In this document: in pieces, positions 1-8,577 of the stretch
Position numbering within the stretch: position 1 is the stretch's first letter
Layout of the letters: each line of letters begins with the position of its first letter
NCBI RefSeq assembly: GCF_017745675.1
Contig: NZ_JAFLJM010000004.1
Location: 124,001-188,000 of the forward strand
From: Alkalihalobacillus sp. BA299
GTDB lineage: Bacteria; Bacillota; Bacilli; Bacillales; Bacillaceae_F
Direction of reading: 5' to 3'
DNA: 64,000 bases
Notes under the pieces: model-generated
What the model was told of the DNA's origin: nothing
Database searches by the model: none
What the model saw: the letters and a program-made list of their open reading frames with translations, nothing else
Position numbers and translations under genes: made by a program

Positions 1-1572
1 TTCACAAATATTGTTGACTCGTTTGTCCCATACTTTCGGTATATATGGAGTAAACCCTTCTAAAGCAAGAAATGGTCCCACTTTTATGATTTTTCCCTTT
101 TTAACTGCTAATTCGATAAAATGTTCGAGAAGCTTTAACTCGATGATTGAACCAAAGCTTTGAATAATTTCTGCCTTCTTTTTACCAACTTGCATTGAAT
201 TTTCTTCATGAAATTTACTAAGATCAGCCTCAATTTGCATAAGGATCTCCTCATACAATGAATAGAGTGTAAACTGCCCTTTTTCCCACTCATACAGTAC
301 GTCTTCTTTGATTAATTCATTCATCGTGTTCAATAATTCAATTGGATTAATACTCGTTCGGATCCCTAATTCCTCTTGGGTCAGGGTATGATATATTTTA
401 AGCGTTTCAATAATTATATCTTTCGGTTCTCCTACTTGTTTTCTTTTGAGCATTTCAATCGTATTTTCACCGAAACGATATCTTTGCCCAATTGGATTTA
501 TTACGATCCCACCACCGATCGTTTCTACTGGTGTAGGCCGCCTTAAAATAAAACGATCCCCTCTTTTCGTTACGATCGGTTCATCAAGTTGCAATTGACA
601 AAGAATTTCTTCATTTTCTTGTAGCTTATTACGATCAAACATTACAATTTTACCGTAGACTTCAGCCGTTCCAATATAAACCTTTATGTAACTTCGTTGC
701 TTTACTGGATGTTCTAGTTTGTTTACGACTTTTAGCGAAACATCTAACATCGTCGTTACAGAATAATATTGTGAGGATACAAGAACATCCCCTCGCTTCA
801 GCTCACTTTTGGAAAGACCACCAACATTAATAGCAGCTCTTTGACCTGCTACTGCTTCCGTGATTGGTTGGTGATGTACTTGAATTTGCCTTGCTCGAGT
901 CTTCTGTCTACTTGGTAATACTTCGAGAAGTTCACCTTCTTTAATAATTCCCTCATAGACGGTACCTCTCACTACGGTACCTTGTCCATGAACAGTAAAC
1001 ACTTGATCAATGGGTAACCGAAAAGGACCGACTGGATTACGACAAGGAACAGTCGTCAACTCTTCATTTATAATACCTTTTAATTCTGGTATCCCTTTTA
1101 AACTTAGACTATCTACATAGCAAATTGGGGCGTTTTCTAGAAACGTCCCTGCACACTCTGTTCGTATATCGTCTTCTACTAATGATAGTAATTCATCTTC
1201 AGCATTATCAATTTTCGTAACTACAATTATTCCCCGTTCAATTCCGAGCAACGATAGAATTTCAATATGCTCTCTCGTCTGTGGCATGACTCCCTCATCT
1301 GCTGCCACTACAAGGAGGACTAAATCAATTCCTGCTACACCTGCTATCATTTGCCGAATAAATCGCTCATGTCCTGGCACATCAATGACCGATAACGCGA
1401 TATCTTCTGATAGCTGTAGATACGCATATCCTAACTCTATTGAAATATTACGGTCTTGCTCTTCTTTTAAACGATCAGTCTCAATATTTGTCAGTGCTTT
1501 CGTTAAGGATGTTTTCCCGTGATCAATATGACCTGATAATCCTATCGTATACTGTTTTCCGATCTTAATCAC
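1..1572 (-). CDS. selB: Selenocysteine-specific elongation factor SelB (3' end beyond window)
   Basis: SelB is the GTPase that delivers selenocysteinyl-tRNA to UGA codons followed by a SECIS element. The reverse-strand reading frame is open from about 1572 to the left edge, roughly 520 residues. It carries the G1 motif GHIDHGKT close to the N-terminus, DVPGHE (G3) and VTKID (G4), followed by beta-barrel domains and the start of the C-terminal winged-helix part. SelB proteins are usually about 620-640 residues, so the end is missing. No ATG lies between the upstream in-frame stop and G1. GTG at 1572 is the only ordinary alternative start, but the strong ribosome site AGAGGTG overlaps it and is better spaced for ATC at 1563 or ATT at 1569. 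The gene implies selenoproteins elsewhere in the genome; none is visible here. Confidence 0.92.
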   Translation of the reverse strand, partial: MIKIGKQYTIGLSGHIDHGKTSLTKALTNIETDRLKEEQDRNISIELGYAYLQLSEDIALSVIDVPGHERFIRQMIAGVAGIDLVLLVVAADEGVMPQTREHIEILSLLGIERGIIVVTKIDNAEDELLSLVEDDIRTECAGTFLENAPICYVDSLSLKGIPELKGIINEELTTVPCRNPVGPFRLPIDQVFTVHGQGTVVRGTVYEGIIKEGELLEVLPSRQKTRARQIQVHHQPITEAVAGQRAAINVGGLSKSELKRGDVLVSSQYYSVTTMLDVSLKVVNKLEHPVKQRSYIKVYIGTAEVYGKIVMFDRNKLQENEEILCQLQLDEPIVTKRGDRFILRRPTPVETIGGGIVINPIGQRYRFGENTIEMLKRKQVGEPKDIIIETLKIYHTLTQEELGIRTSINPIELLNTMNELIKEDVLYEWEKGQFTLYSLYEEILMQIEADLSKFHEENSMQVGKKKAEIIQSFGSIIELKLLEHFIELAVKKGKIIKVGPFLALEGFTPYIPKVWDKRVNNICE

Positions 1573-1705
1573 CTCTAAACTAACATACTAAAGCTCATTA
1601 TAACTTTTTTTTCGTAAAGCTAAAAGATTTACAATAATTATCTTATAAACATTAGTGTAACTAATGTTATAATAGTCGTTGAATTTATTATGAAAGGCGG
1701 ATAAT

Positions 1706-2998
1706 ATGGAGGCTATAAAACGCTTATTTAAAATAAAACCTTACTATAAAATACCGATGATATATATATCACTTGGAATTATTTGGATTTTATCAACAGA
1801 CTTAATGTTAGCTCACATGGAACAAAGTACTAATATAGATGAAATATGGAGAACTTTTAAAGGTTGGTTGTTCATCATTGTATCTGGGGTGTTATTCTTT
1901 TTTCTTTTTAGAAACCAATACAAAATTCAAAAAGTTGAAGAAGAAAGAGAAATGCTGTCGTCTCTCATTAATGCGATGTCTGACTTCATTTCAATTAAAG
2001 ATGGAGACAATCGGTGGAAAGAGCTCAATGACTTTGCTTATAAGTTATATGAGCTTCATGATGAAGATTACTTAGGAAAAAATGATGCTGAACTGAGTGA
2101 ATTATATCCTGCTTACCGTGAACATTTCTTAGAATGCGTAAGAACTGACGAAGAAGCATGGGCAAAGAAAAAGCCAATTCAATTTGAAGAAGTCCTTCTA
2201 CTTGAAGAAGGACAAAAGACCTTTCAAGTCATAAAAGTTCCTCTATTTACGAAAGACGGAAAACGAAAAGCGCTATTTGTAATCGGTCGAGACATTACCG
2301 ACATTAAACGTGCCGAAGAACTTATCGCGAAAAATGAGAAGCTCTCCGTCGTCGGTCAATTAGCTGCTGGTGTCGCACATGAAATTCGAAATCCATTAAC
2401 ATCACTGAAAGGTTTTGTTAGATTAATTCAAGAAAATAAAGGTGACAACAATTTTTATTTAAACATTATGGATAATGAGCTAGAACGAATTAACATTATT
2501 GTTAATGAACTTTTATTAATTGCGAAACCACAAAAAGAATCATTTACAAAAAATAATATCGTTAATTTAATACGAAGTGTTATTGATTTGATGTCTTCTG
2601 AAGCAAAAATGACCGGAATAACGATTGAAGTAAAAGCTGCAGAGCAAATACCACTTATCGATTGTGAAGCCTATCATTTAAAGCAGGTCTTTATTAATAT
2701 AATTAAAAATGCGATTGAAGCATCAAAGGTAGGAACCTCGATTCATGTTAACATTTTTCAGGAACAAGATATGGTATGTATTGAAGTAATTGATGAAGGT
2801 TGTGGCATTGAAAAAGAACGACTTCAAAAAATTGGTGAACCATTTTTTACGATGAAAGAAAAAGGGACAGGGCTTGGAATGACTGTCTCCTTTAAAATCA
2901 TTCAAAATCATAATGGGTCTTTGCAAATTGATAGTGAGGTTGGTCAAGGGACAACGGTTTCGGTTCGATTACCCATTGACAATAATCAACTATCATAA
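1706..2998 (+). CDS. Membrane PAS-domain sensor histidine kinase, sporulation-kinase type
   Basis: A 430-residue two-component sensor kinase. Two transmembrane segments lie near residues 16-36 and 54-68 with a short extracytoplasmic loop, so it is membrane anchored. A PAS-like domain (about 85-205) ends in the typical VIGRDITDIKRAEE. The HisKA domain has AHEIRNPL with the phospho-accepting His at residue 225. The HATPase domain shows N-box NIIKNAIEAS, G1 DEGCGIE and G2 GTGLGM. The overall plan resembles B. subtilis orphan sporulation kinases of the KinB/KinE type. No response regulator is adjacent, which supports an orphan kinase feeding a phosphorelay. The start follows AAAGGCGG. Transcription ends at the hairpin at 2997-3038. 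Confidence 0.88.
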   Translation: MEAIKRLFKIKPYYKIPMIYISLGIIWILSTDLMLAHMEQSTNIDEIWRTFKGWLFIIVSGVLFFFLFRNQYKIQKVEEEREMLSSLINAMSDFISIKDGDNRWKELNDFAYKLYELHDEDYLGKNDAELSELYPAYREHFLECVRTDEEAWAKKKPIQFEEVLLLEEGQKTFQVIKVPLFTKDGKRKALFVIGRDITDIKRAEELIAKNEKLSVVGQLAAGVAHEIRNPLTSLKGFVRLIQENKGDNNFYLNIMDNELERINIIVNELLLIAKPQKESFTKNNIVNLIRSVIDLMSSEAKMTGITIEVKAAEQIPLIDCEAYHLKQVFINIIKNAIEASKVGTSIHVNIFQEQDMVCIEVIDEGCGIEKERLQKIGEPFFTMKEKGTGLGMTVSFKIIQNHNGSLQIDSEVGQGTTVSVRLPIDNNQLS

Positions 2999-3038
2999 AA
3001 ATAGAGGTTTTCTTCATATGAAGAAAACCTCTATTTTT
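2997..3038. terminator. Bidirectional intrinsic terminator
   Basis: A perfect inverted repeat with the core ATAGAGGTTTTCTTC and its complement, flanked by A and T runs. It lies between the convergent kinase and YuiD-like genes, and the stop codon of the latter is inside it. Confidence 0.85.
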
Positions 3039-3489
3039 CATATAATAGGTAGCTTATTGCTCCTGTAAATGCTCCTAATAATGCACCTCCTATTACTTCC
3101 TGTGGTTGATGCCCAAGCATTTCTTTTAATTTACGATCCTTTTCCTCGTGAGCAGCCTGTGATTCATGTCCTGCAAGCTTGTCCACTTCTTCATCTAAAT
3201 GATTAACTTTTATCGTTAACTCCCCGGCCTGCCTTCGAATACCTTGTGCATCATACATTACAATCAACCCAAAAACAGCTGCTAATGCAAAATCAACTGT
3301 CTTAAAACCTTTTTTCAACCCGATATATGTCGCTAAAGCTGTCACACCAGCGGAGTGTGAACTTGGCATATTCCCACTTTCTATTACCGATTTCCAGTTC
3401 CACGTTCCCGTTGCTTGCTTATTTAATGGAACTTTTAATAATTGAGCAATACCAATTGTCGTTAATGCCGTCGTAATCTCTTTATTCAT
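3031..3489 (-). CDS. Divergent PAP2-family membrane protein (YuiD-like, DUF212)
   Basis: A 152-residue membrane protein. The internal sequence GNMPSSHSAGVTAL is the PAP2 phosphatase-like signature, and DAQGIRRQAGE followed by LGHQPQEVIGGALLGA matches the DUF212/YuiD pattern known from bacilli and plants. Three to four hydrophobic segments are visible. The start codon follows AAGAGGTG with good spacing. The substrate of this family is not established. It is a single gene ending in the shared terminator with the upstream kinase. Confidence 0.8.
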   Translation of the reverse strand: MNKEITTALTTIGIAQLLKVPLNKQATGTWNWKSVIESGNMPSSHSAGVTALATYIGLKKGFKTVDFALAAVFGLIVMYDAQGIRRQAGELTIKVNHLDEEVDKLAGHESQAAHEEKDRKLKEMLGHQPQEVIGGALLGAFTGAISYLLYEK

Positions 3490-3624
3490 CAGAGCTTCAC
3501 CTCTTGTTTATTGTTCGTCATCAATAGCTTTCTATGCTAATCGAATAAAAATAATCCATATTGTGCATTTACTTATGAGCACAACATGGATCACGATTTC
3601 TAGAATTACAAAATAGTACACCGC

Positions 3625-4743
3625 TTATTTTCCGATTTTATCTATGATATCTTTCATCTCATTCGGCCTTAAAAATTCAACGGGTGAAGCCCCTTTACCA
3701 AACTCTAATCGATCGCCTTCTAACAAAACATAATAGCGCCCATTTTGTTTTCCGATATGAACATTTACCCCAAAATCAGATAATAAAGCTTTCACCGCCA
3801 TATGATCTAACTTAAACGATAAATCGAGTTCTGGAATTTGCTCGACGAGATGATACGAAGCTTCCATTACTTGCTCAGATGACCATTGTTCTTGGAGTTC
3901 CCGTTTCGGGCTCGTTGCCCATACTTCCATCGTTGTGTCAAAGTCAGTTTGCGGTGCTTCTGTTGTTTCGGTTACTTCTTGCTCTTCCGATTCCTCATCC
4001 TCAGACTGTTTGATATTATACTGAGGCATAGCTCCTGTATCCTCATAATACTGCTTCGCCATTGTAATCACTTGATCTTTTACAATTTCAGGCATTGACC
4101 GCTCATATTCAACATACTTAAGGAAGTCCTCAAAATATCGAGAGTGAGACGATTGATGAATTTTCAGCTCCCACTCTTCAATCATGCCTTCTTCTGGCAT
4201 GTATGGGTATTGGATGGATTTCATATTTTTTGTAGTAATCGCCATTTCAACTTGTTGAATTAAACTCTTTTCATCTGTAATTGTCGCAACTTTCGGTTCA
4301 AAATCACATTTTAAGACAAAGACAAATGGCTCATCAAAATACTTATTTAATTTTGCTCTCGCTACAATCAAGGCACCACCTCGTATGGAGCTTGTATCCA
4401 TATACGACCGTACGAGTTGCTCACAACTATGTTGAAAATCCTCAGATGTAGCTGCCGTTCGAATTTTATTAAATTGATTAAAGTTGGGATTTGATGCTAG
4501 ATCGTAGCCTTCCTCAACATGAAATCGTCCTATTTTTGTTGGCACTTGTTCAGATTTAGGATGTCTTTCGACTTTCCGTTTTGAAATCTTCATTAATTCA
4601 CCCTCTAAAAAATCACTTAAAGGATGATTTATATACGATTTTTCATCTAACGTCTGGTAATGCTTATAGCTTTTTGATCCTTGTTCACCTTGACCATCAG
4701 AATCAATAACAAAGAAAGATAAAAATTGAATATCAAAATCCAT
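3625..4743 (-). CDS. Conserved Bacillus hypothetical protein (DUF3900-like)
   Basis: A 372-residue soluble protein without signal peptide or membrane segment. Its N-terminus MDFDIQFLSFFVI and the KSYKHYQTLDE stretch resemble the Bacillus family annotated DUF3900, whose function is unknown; this assignment is from memory. An acidic Glu/Thr-rich linker lies around residues 245-265 and separates a larger N-terminal part from a C-terminal module of about 105 residues. The ATG at 4743 is preferred over an upstream GTG at 4752 because AGGTG is correctly spaced before it. It stands alone. Confidence 0.6.
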   Translation of the reverse strand: MDFDIQFLSFFVIDSDGQGEQGSKSYKHYQTLDEKSYINHPLSDFLEGELMKISKRKVERHPKSEQVPTKIGRFHVEEGYDLASNPNFNQFNKIRTAATSEDFQHSCEQLVRSYMDTSSIRGGALIVARAKLNKYFDEPFVFVLKCDFEPKVATITDEKSLIQQVEMAITTKNMKSIQYPYMPEEGMIEEWELKIHQSSHSRYFEDFLKYVEYERSMPEIVKDQVITMAKQYYEDTGAMPQYNIKQSEDEESEEQEVTETTEAPQTDFDTTMEVWATSPKRELQEQWSSEQVMEASYHLVEQIPELDLSFKLDHMAVKALLSDFGVNVHIGKQNGRYYVLLEGDRLEFGKGASPVEFLRPNEMKDIIDKIGK

Positions 4744-4980
4744 TTTTCTCACCTAATTTATATATGTAATGATAACCTTTTAATTATAGGTATTCATCCC
4801 TCTAAGGTCAACAGTTAAAGACCCCATTTTTTTAAAGGTCAGATAGATAAAAAAGGCAATTCAATCAATTTATTATAATTATAAGATATCTTATTTGATT
4901 AAATTTACTAACTATTGTTTAAAATAACAAATAATCGTTAGTATAAACGTTTTTGAATTCGTCTTCGACGTTTTTACTAG

Positions 4981-5045
4981 CGATAATACCGTGTTATCGT
5001 CCTCCCTCATGAATTCGAGTCTCCCATTTGTCGATACCACGGTAT
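4981..5045. other. Overlapping inverted repeats in intergenic DNA
   Basis: CGATAA (4981-4986) pairs with TTATCG (4994-4999). The enclosed ATACCGTG (4986-4993) can instead pair with CACGGTAT (5038-5045). ATACC and GGTAT around 5034-5045 can also form a small hairpin. These pairings exclude one another. It lies in a gene-free stretch of about 600 bases (4744-5339) that holds this, the repeat at 5093-5236 and the SASP terminator. Confidence 0.4.
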
Positions 5046-5092
5046 TTCGTTTTATCAATTTATTGGATATTTAGAATACTACCTCCTAAGAA

Positions 5093-5236
5093 AAGCGCAA
5101 ACGCCCGTTTAGCGGCGTATGGACTGGAGCGCTCCGTATGAGATAACGGAAACACGGCGAGTGCTAACGAGGCGATGTTGACTTATCGTAAGGAGGAGAG
5201 CGAAGCGACCTCGAGCCGATGACACCTGTAGCTAGA
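5093..5236. repeat. Structured Bacillaceae-type intergenic repeat
   Basis: About 145 bases that are clearly more GC-rich than their surroundings. They begin AAGCGCAAACGCCCGTTTAG and end with a GCTAGACC-type tail, with an internal GATAA ... TTATC pairing (near 5142 and 5176). I recall closely similar elements dispersed between genes in many Bacillaceae genomes, but cannot check this. No reading frame is evident. Only one copy is present in this window. Confidence 0.5.
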
Positions 5237-5272
5237 CCTTCTCGAATTTTAAACTTTCTTATTCTTCAAAAA

Positions 5273-5298
5273 AAGAAGTAGGATCTATCCTACTTCTT
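5273..5298 (-). terminator. Terminator of the SASP gene
   Basis: Perfect hairpin AAGAAGTAGGAT / ATCCTACTTCTT with adjoining T-rich DNA, 40 bases downstream of the SASP stop codon. Confidence 0.75.
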
Positions 5299-5339
5299 AA
5301 GTGCCATATTTATTTAGATTGGAGGTGTGATGAGGATAA

Positions 5340-5546
5340 TTATTGTGGCGAACCGCCATTTAATTGCTGTTCAGCCATTTGTACAAGACGCTTTGTAATT
5401 TCTCCACCTACTGAACCATTAGATCGAGAGGTACCATCAGCATTCAATTGTACACCAAATTCTTGTGCGATTTCATACTTCATTTGGTCTAGGGCTTGCT
5501 CAACTCCTGGTACTACCAATTTGTTTGAACTACGATTATTTGCCAT
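5340..5546 (-). CDS. Alpha/beta-type small acid-soluble spore protein
   Basis: A 68-residue SASP that coats and protects spore DNA and is degraded at germination. The GPR protease site region YEIAQEFGV and the conserved C-terminal block [19 protein letters not shown] are both present. An ATG at 5552 is only two bases from the ribosome site, so ATG 5546, seven bases after AGGAGGT, is the likely start. It is monocistronic with its own terminator. Forespore sigma-G control is expected for the family, but I see no convincing promoter. Confidence 0.93.
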   Translation of the reverse strand: MANNRSSNKLVVPGVEQALDQMKYEIAQEFGVQLNADGTSRSNGSVGGEITKRLVQMAEQQLNGGSPQ

Positions 5547-5787
5547 TTTCATGACCTCCTTTTGTATGATGTACTTATAAATTGTGTAGTACCTAACTGT
5601 TTTATGTAGCCAAATGATGGATGTGAATTCCTTTCCATTTATTATTTTGAGAGCCGTTTATAATAAAACAACAAAAGGGTAAACTTGATGTTAAGGAAAG
5701 CCTCAAATTTTAAAAAAGAACTAAAGGTAAATCTAAGTGGCAGTCATCTAGACAAGATAAAAGAACAATAAACTGTGACTAAATATT

Positions 5788-7071
5788 TCAGTTATCCGCT
5801 TCATATATCCCGCACCACTCAATAACGGTAAGTGCAATAACCTCTGCTGCTTCGAAGACTTTATTTAGTTCAATATATTCATTTGGAAAATGCGCCATAG
5901 TGGATACACCTGGTCCAAAAATAATCGAAGGAGTCTGTCCAACTTGGGATAGTAAACCACCATCAGTCCCCCATGGGGATGCTTCTATTATCGGAGACTT
6001 ACCTAAAACATCTTCGTATTTGTTTGATAAGATCTTCATTAATGGATGGTCCTCAACAATTGAACCTGGCAACCAACGTGCACCATACCATTCAAGTTTT
6101 ACTGGGTTATCTCTGAACCAAAGATCAATAGATCCTAAATCCTTTAACCATTCTTCCAATTCTATTTGAACCTCTTCAATCTGTTCGTCAGGTGCTATAC
6201 CGATTCGCCCCTCTAGTTTCACTTGATCAGCAACAGATGACGGCCAGTCCCCACCCTCTATACGACCAATATTAATCGGAACAGGAATAGGTATATTATT
6301 ATATAATGGATCACGAATCCGTTTATTACGTATTTTTTCAAGGGTTTCAATATGTCTAAGAACGAGAGTACTCTTTTCTATAGCACTTACACCATAATAA
6401 CGTGTTCCCCCATGTGCAGCACGCCCTTTAATGTGTATCCTAAACCATTTCGACCCTTGTTGTTTCGGAAATATTTTCATATTTGTTGGTTCAGGTATTA
6501 TTGCTGCATCCGCCTTGTAGCCTTTTAATATAGCATCTAAGGTACCCGCTCCACCGCTTTCTTCCTCAACAACACTTTGTAAAATTACATCACCCTTTAG
6601 CTGTAATCCTACTCCCTTAATAGCTTCAACCGCTAAATAAAGAGCAAGGTTGCCACCTTTCATATCCGTTGTACCACGTCCATACATTTTTCCATCAATA
6701 ATATGACCTTGATAAGGATCACTATCCCATTGGGTAATGTCCCCCGCAGGTACTACATCAACGTGCCCATTTAAAACGATTGAAGGTCCATCTCCTGTAC
6801 CCTTTAGTACACCTACAACATTGGGACTCCCTTTAAACTCCTCACGTGAAGAAAAGAAATAAGGGTGCTTTTTTAACTGTTCTCCATCTAATTCCCAAGT
6901 ATCCACTTCCAACCCAATCTTTTTTAACTTGTTTGCTACTAAATACTGAATTTCAGCTTCATTACCTTGTACGCTTGGAATTTTTACAAGTTCCTGTAAA
7001 AAAGCAACATGGTTTTCTCGATTTTTTTTCAGCCAAGAATAAATCTTATCTCGTAAACTATCCACTAACAT
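5788..7071 (-). CDS. yodQ: M20-family deacylase, YodQ-like
   Basis: About 427 residues of the ArgE/DapE/CPG2 metallopeptidase family, which hydrolyses N-acyl amino acids with a two-metal centre. Visible metal-site motifs are LNGHVDVVPAGD, GRGTTDMKGG, VVEEESGG and, near the C-terminus, FGPGVSTMAHFPNEY. It is the last gene of the yodT-yodS-yodR-yodQ operon, the same set that accompanies kamA in B. subtilis. A role in deacylating an acetylated beta-lysine-type intermediate is plausible but unproven. ATG 7071 is close to AGGAGG; GTG at 7065 is better spaced and is an alternative. A dead thiolase tail sits between it and yodR. Confidence 0.85.
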   Translation of the reverse strand: MLVDSLRDKIYSWLKKNRENHVAFLQELVKIPSVQGNEAEIQYLVANKLKKIGLEVDTWELDGEQLKKHPYFFSSREEFKGSPNVVGVLKGTGDGPSIVLNGHVDVVPAGDITQWDSDPYQGHIIDGKMYGRGTTDMKGGNLALYLAVEAIKGVGLQLKGDVILQSVVEEESGGAGTLDAILKGYKADAAIIPEPTNMKIFPKQQGSKWFRIHIKGRAAHGGTRYYGVSAIEKSTLVLRHIETLEKIRNKRIRDPLYNNIPIPVPINIGRIEGGDWPSSVADQVKLEGRIGIAPDEQIEEVQIELEEWLKDLGSIDLWFRDNPVKLEWYGARWLPGSIVEDHPLMKILSNKYEDVLGKSPIIEASPWGTDGGLLSQVGQTPSIIFGPGVSTMAHFPNEYIELNKVFEAAEVIALTVIEWCGIYEADN

Positions 7072-7079
7072 CAACCTCC

Positions 7080-7197
7080 TTAAAGAGTCATATTTTCATA
7101 AATTACTGAAAGTCCCATACCACCAGCCATACATAGAGTGACCATTCCGTGGCGAACATTTTCACGGAGTATTTCATGCATTAATGTTACTGTCACC
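7080..7197 (-). pseudogene. C-terminal remnant of an acetyl-CoA acetyltransferase (thiolase)
   Basis: Translation of this stretch gives VTLMHEILRENVRHG followed by MVTLCMAGGMGLSVI and a stop at 7080-7082. This matches the thiolase C-terminus, where the catalytic Cys lies in a (L/M)CIGGGMG-type motif. Nothing upstream continues as thiolase, so about 90 percent of the gene is gone. It sits in order within the yodTSRQ operon, between the CoA-transferase and the deacylase. Confidence 0.75.
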
Positions 7198-7239
7198 ATG
7201 AACATAACCATGACCAAACACCACTTCACCAAGAATACG

Positions 7240-7908
7240 TTAGTTAATACTTGTTACCGTCTCTGCAATTGTAAATCTTGCATCCGTGCTTTTGATTACA
7301 TCTTCAATACTATATGACTCCATGATTTCACATAAGAGAAGACCGTTAGTAGTTACTTTAAAAACTGCCATCTCTGTAATAATGAGATCCACACAACCTT
7401 TTGCTGTTAATGGGAGGCTACACGTCTTCATAATTTTGGACTCCCCATGTTTATTAACATGGTTCATGAGGACAATTACCTTTTTCGATTTCTGAGCAAG
7501 TTCGATAGCACCACCCATCCCAGGAATTTTTTTACCAGGAATAATCCAGTTTGCTAGATCTCCAGTTTCACTAACTTCTAACGCTCCTAAAATGGTGACA
7601 TCAACAAGCCCTTTACGTATAATGCCAAAAGCAGTAGCACTATCAAAATAAGAAGCACCATTTACAATGGTAATCGGATATCCACCCGCATTACATAAAT
7701 TAGCATCTTCTAACCCTTTTTTGGGACTTGGTCCTGTACCTAAAATTCCATTTTCCGCATGGAACTTCACTTTCATAGAAGTCGGCAAATAGTTTGCCAC
7801 CAATGTAGGAATTCCAATTCCTAAATTTACAGTCATATTATTCTTTATCTCTTGAGCAGCTCGTTTGGCAATACGTTGTCTTACTTCTACTCCCATACCC
7901 ATTTCCAA
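7240..7908 (-). CDS. yodR: CoA-transferase subunit B (YodR-like)
   Basis: The 222-residue beta subunit of a type I 3-oxoacid/butyrate-acetoacetate CoA-transferase. NLGIGIPTLVANYL and the catalytic-Glu context HAENGILGTGP are characteristic, as are GGAIELA and the C-terminal LLLCEIMESYS. It overlaps the upstream subunit-A gene by 22 bases, which indicates translational coupling and a heteromeric enzyme. A TTG at 7908 and an ATG at 7902 are both possible starts. In this locus it probably moves CoA onto a beta-lysine-derived keto acid; that substrate is inferred. Confidence 0.87.
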   Translation of the reverse strand: MEMGMGVEVRQRIAKRAAQEIKNNMTVNLGIGIPTLVANYLPTSMKVKFHAENGILGTGPSPKKGLEDANLCNAGGYPITIVNGASYFDSATAFGIIRKGLVDVTILGALEVSETGDLANWIIPGKKIPGMGGAIELAQKSKKVIVLMNHVNKHGESKIMKTCSLPLTAKGCVDLIITEMAVFKVTTNGLLLCEIMESYSIEDVIKSTDARFTIAETVTSIN

Positions 7909-8561
7909 TCGACCCCTTGACTCATTAATATAAAATCTACGAAAACTCCTGGTGTAACAATTTCTTCCGGATTCAGCTCCCCCTCTGAAACTATTTCTTC
8001 TACTTCTACAATCGTTATATTTCCAGCCATAGCAACGAGAGGATTTGTGTTTCTTGCACTTTTGTCAAAAATTAAATTTCCATATGTGTCAGCTTTTTTT
8101 GCATAGACAATCGAAACATCTGCTGTTAAAGCCGGTTCGACTAAATAAGACTTTCCATTAATCTCAACTCGTTCTTTATTTTCAGCCACAATGCTATCAA
8201 TGCCTATATCAACTAACACTCCTCCTAATCCCGTTCCCCCAGACCTAATACGTTCAACTAACGTACCTTGTGGTGAGAATTCCACCTCTAATTTTCCTTC
8301 GTTCATTAACTGGCCCGCTACTGGGTTGGAACCTATATGAGATGCAATTAAACTTTTTACTCGACCCTGACTTATCAATCTACCAATCCCAATATCAGGA
8401 AATCCAACATCATTACCAATCAAGCTTAATTCTCTTACTCCTTTTTTTATAATTCCATCTATTAAAGTTGGTGGATTCCCAATTCCACCAAATCCCCCAT
8501 ACATCAAGCTTATTCCATTGTTTATATGTTCTAATGCTTGTTCAATGGTGCATACTTTCAT
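7887..8561 (-). CDS. yodS: CoA-transferase subunit A (YodS-like)
   Basis: The 224-residue alpha subunit of the same CoA-transferase. Diagnostic features are the N-terminal GGFGGIGNPPTLIDGI and the SPQGTLVERIRSGGTGLGG segment, plus AKKADTYGNL. The ATG at 8561 is chosen over the longer open frame (to 8585) because GGGAGG lies eight bases upstream. It is encoded between the aminotransferase and subunit B with short overlap, as in the B. subtilis yod operon. Confidence 0.88.
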   Translation of the reverse strand: MKVCTIEQALEHINNGISLMYGGFGGIGNPPTLIDGIIKKGVRELSLIGNDVGFPDIGIGRLISQGRVKSLIASHIGSNPVAGQLMNEGKLEVEFSPQGTLVERIRSGGTGLGGVLVDIGIDSIVAENKERVEINGKSYLVEPALTADVSIVYAKKADTYGNLIFDKSARNTNPLVAMAGNITIVEVEEIVSEGELNPEEIVTPGVFVDFILMSQGVDWKWVWE

Positions 8562-8577
8562 TACCCCAACCTCCCAT

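Noticed and set aside
1286..1522. Plus-strand ORF within selB
   Set aside because: It is antisense to conserved SelB G-domain codons and has no ribosome site. The same reasoning removes the other plus-strand ORFs lying opposite real genes.
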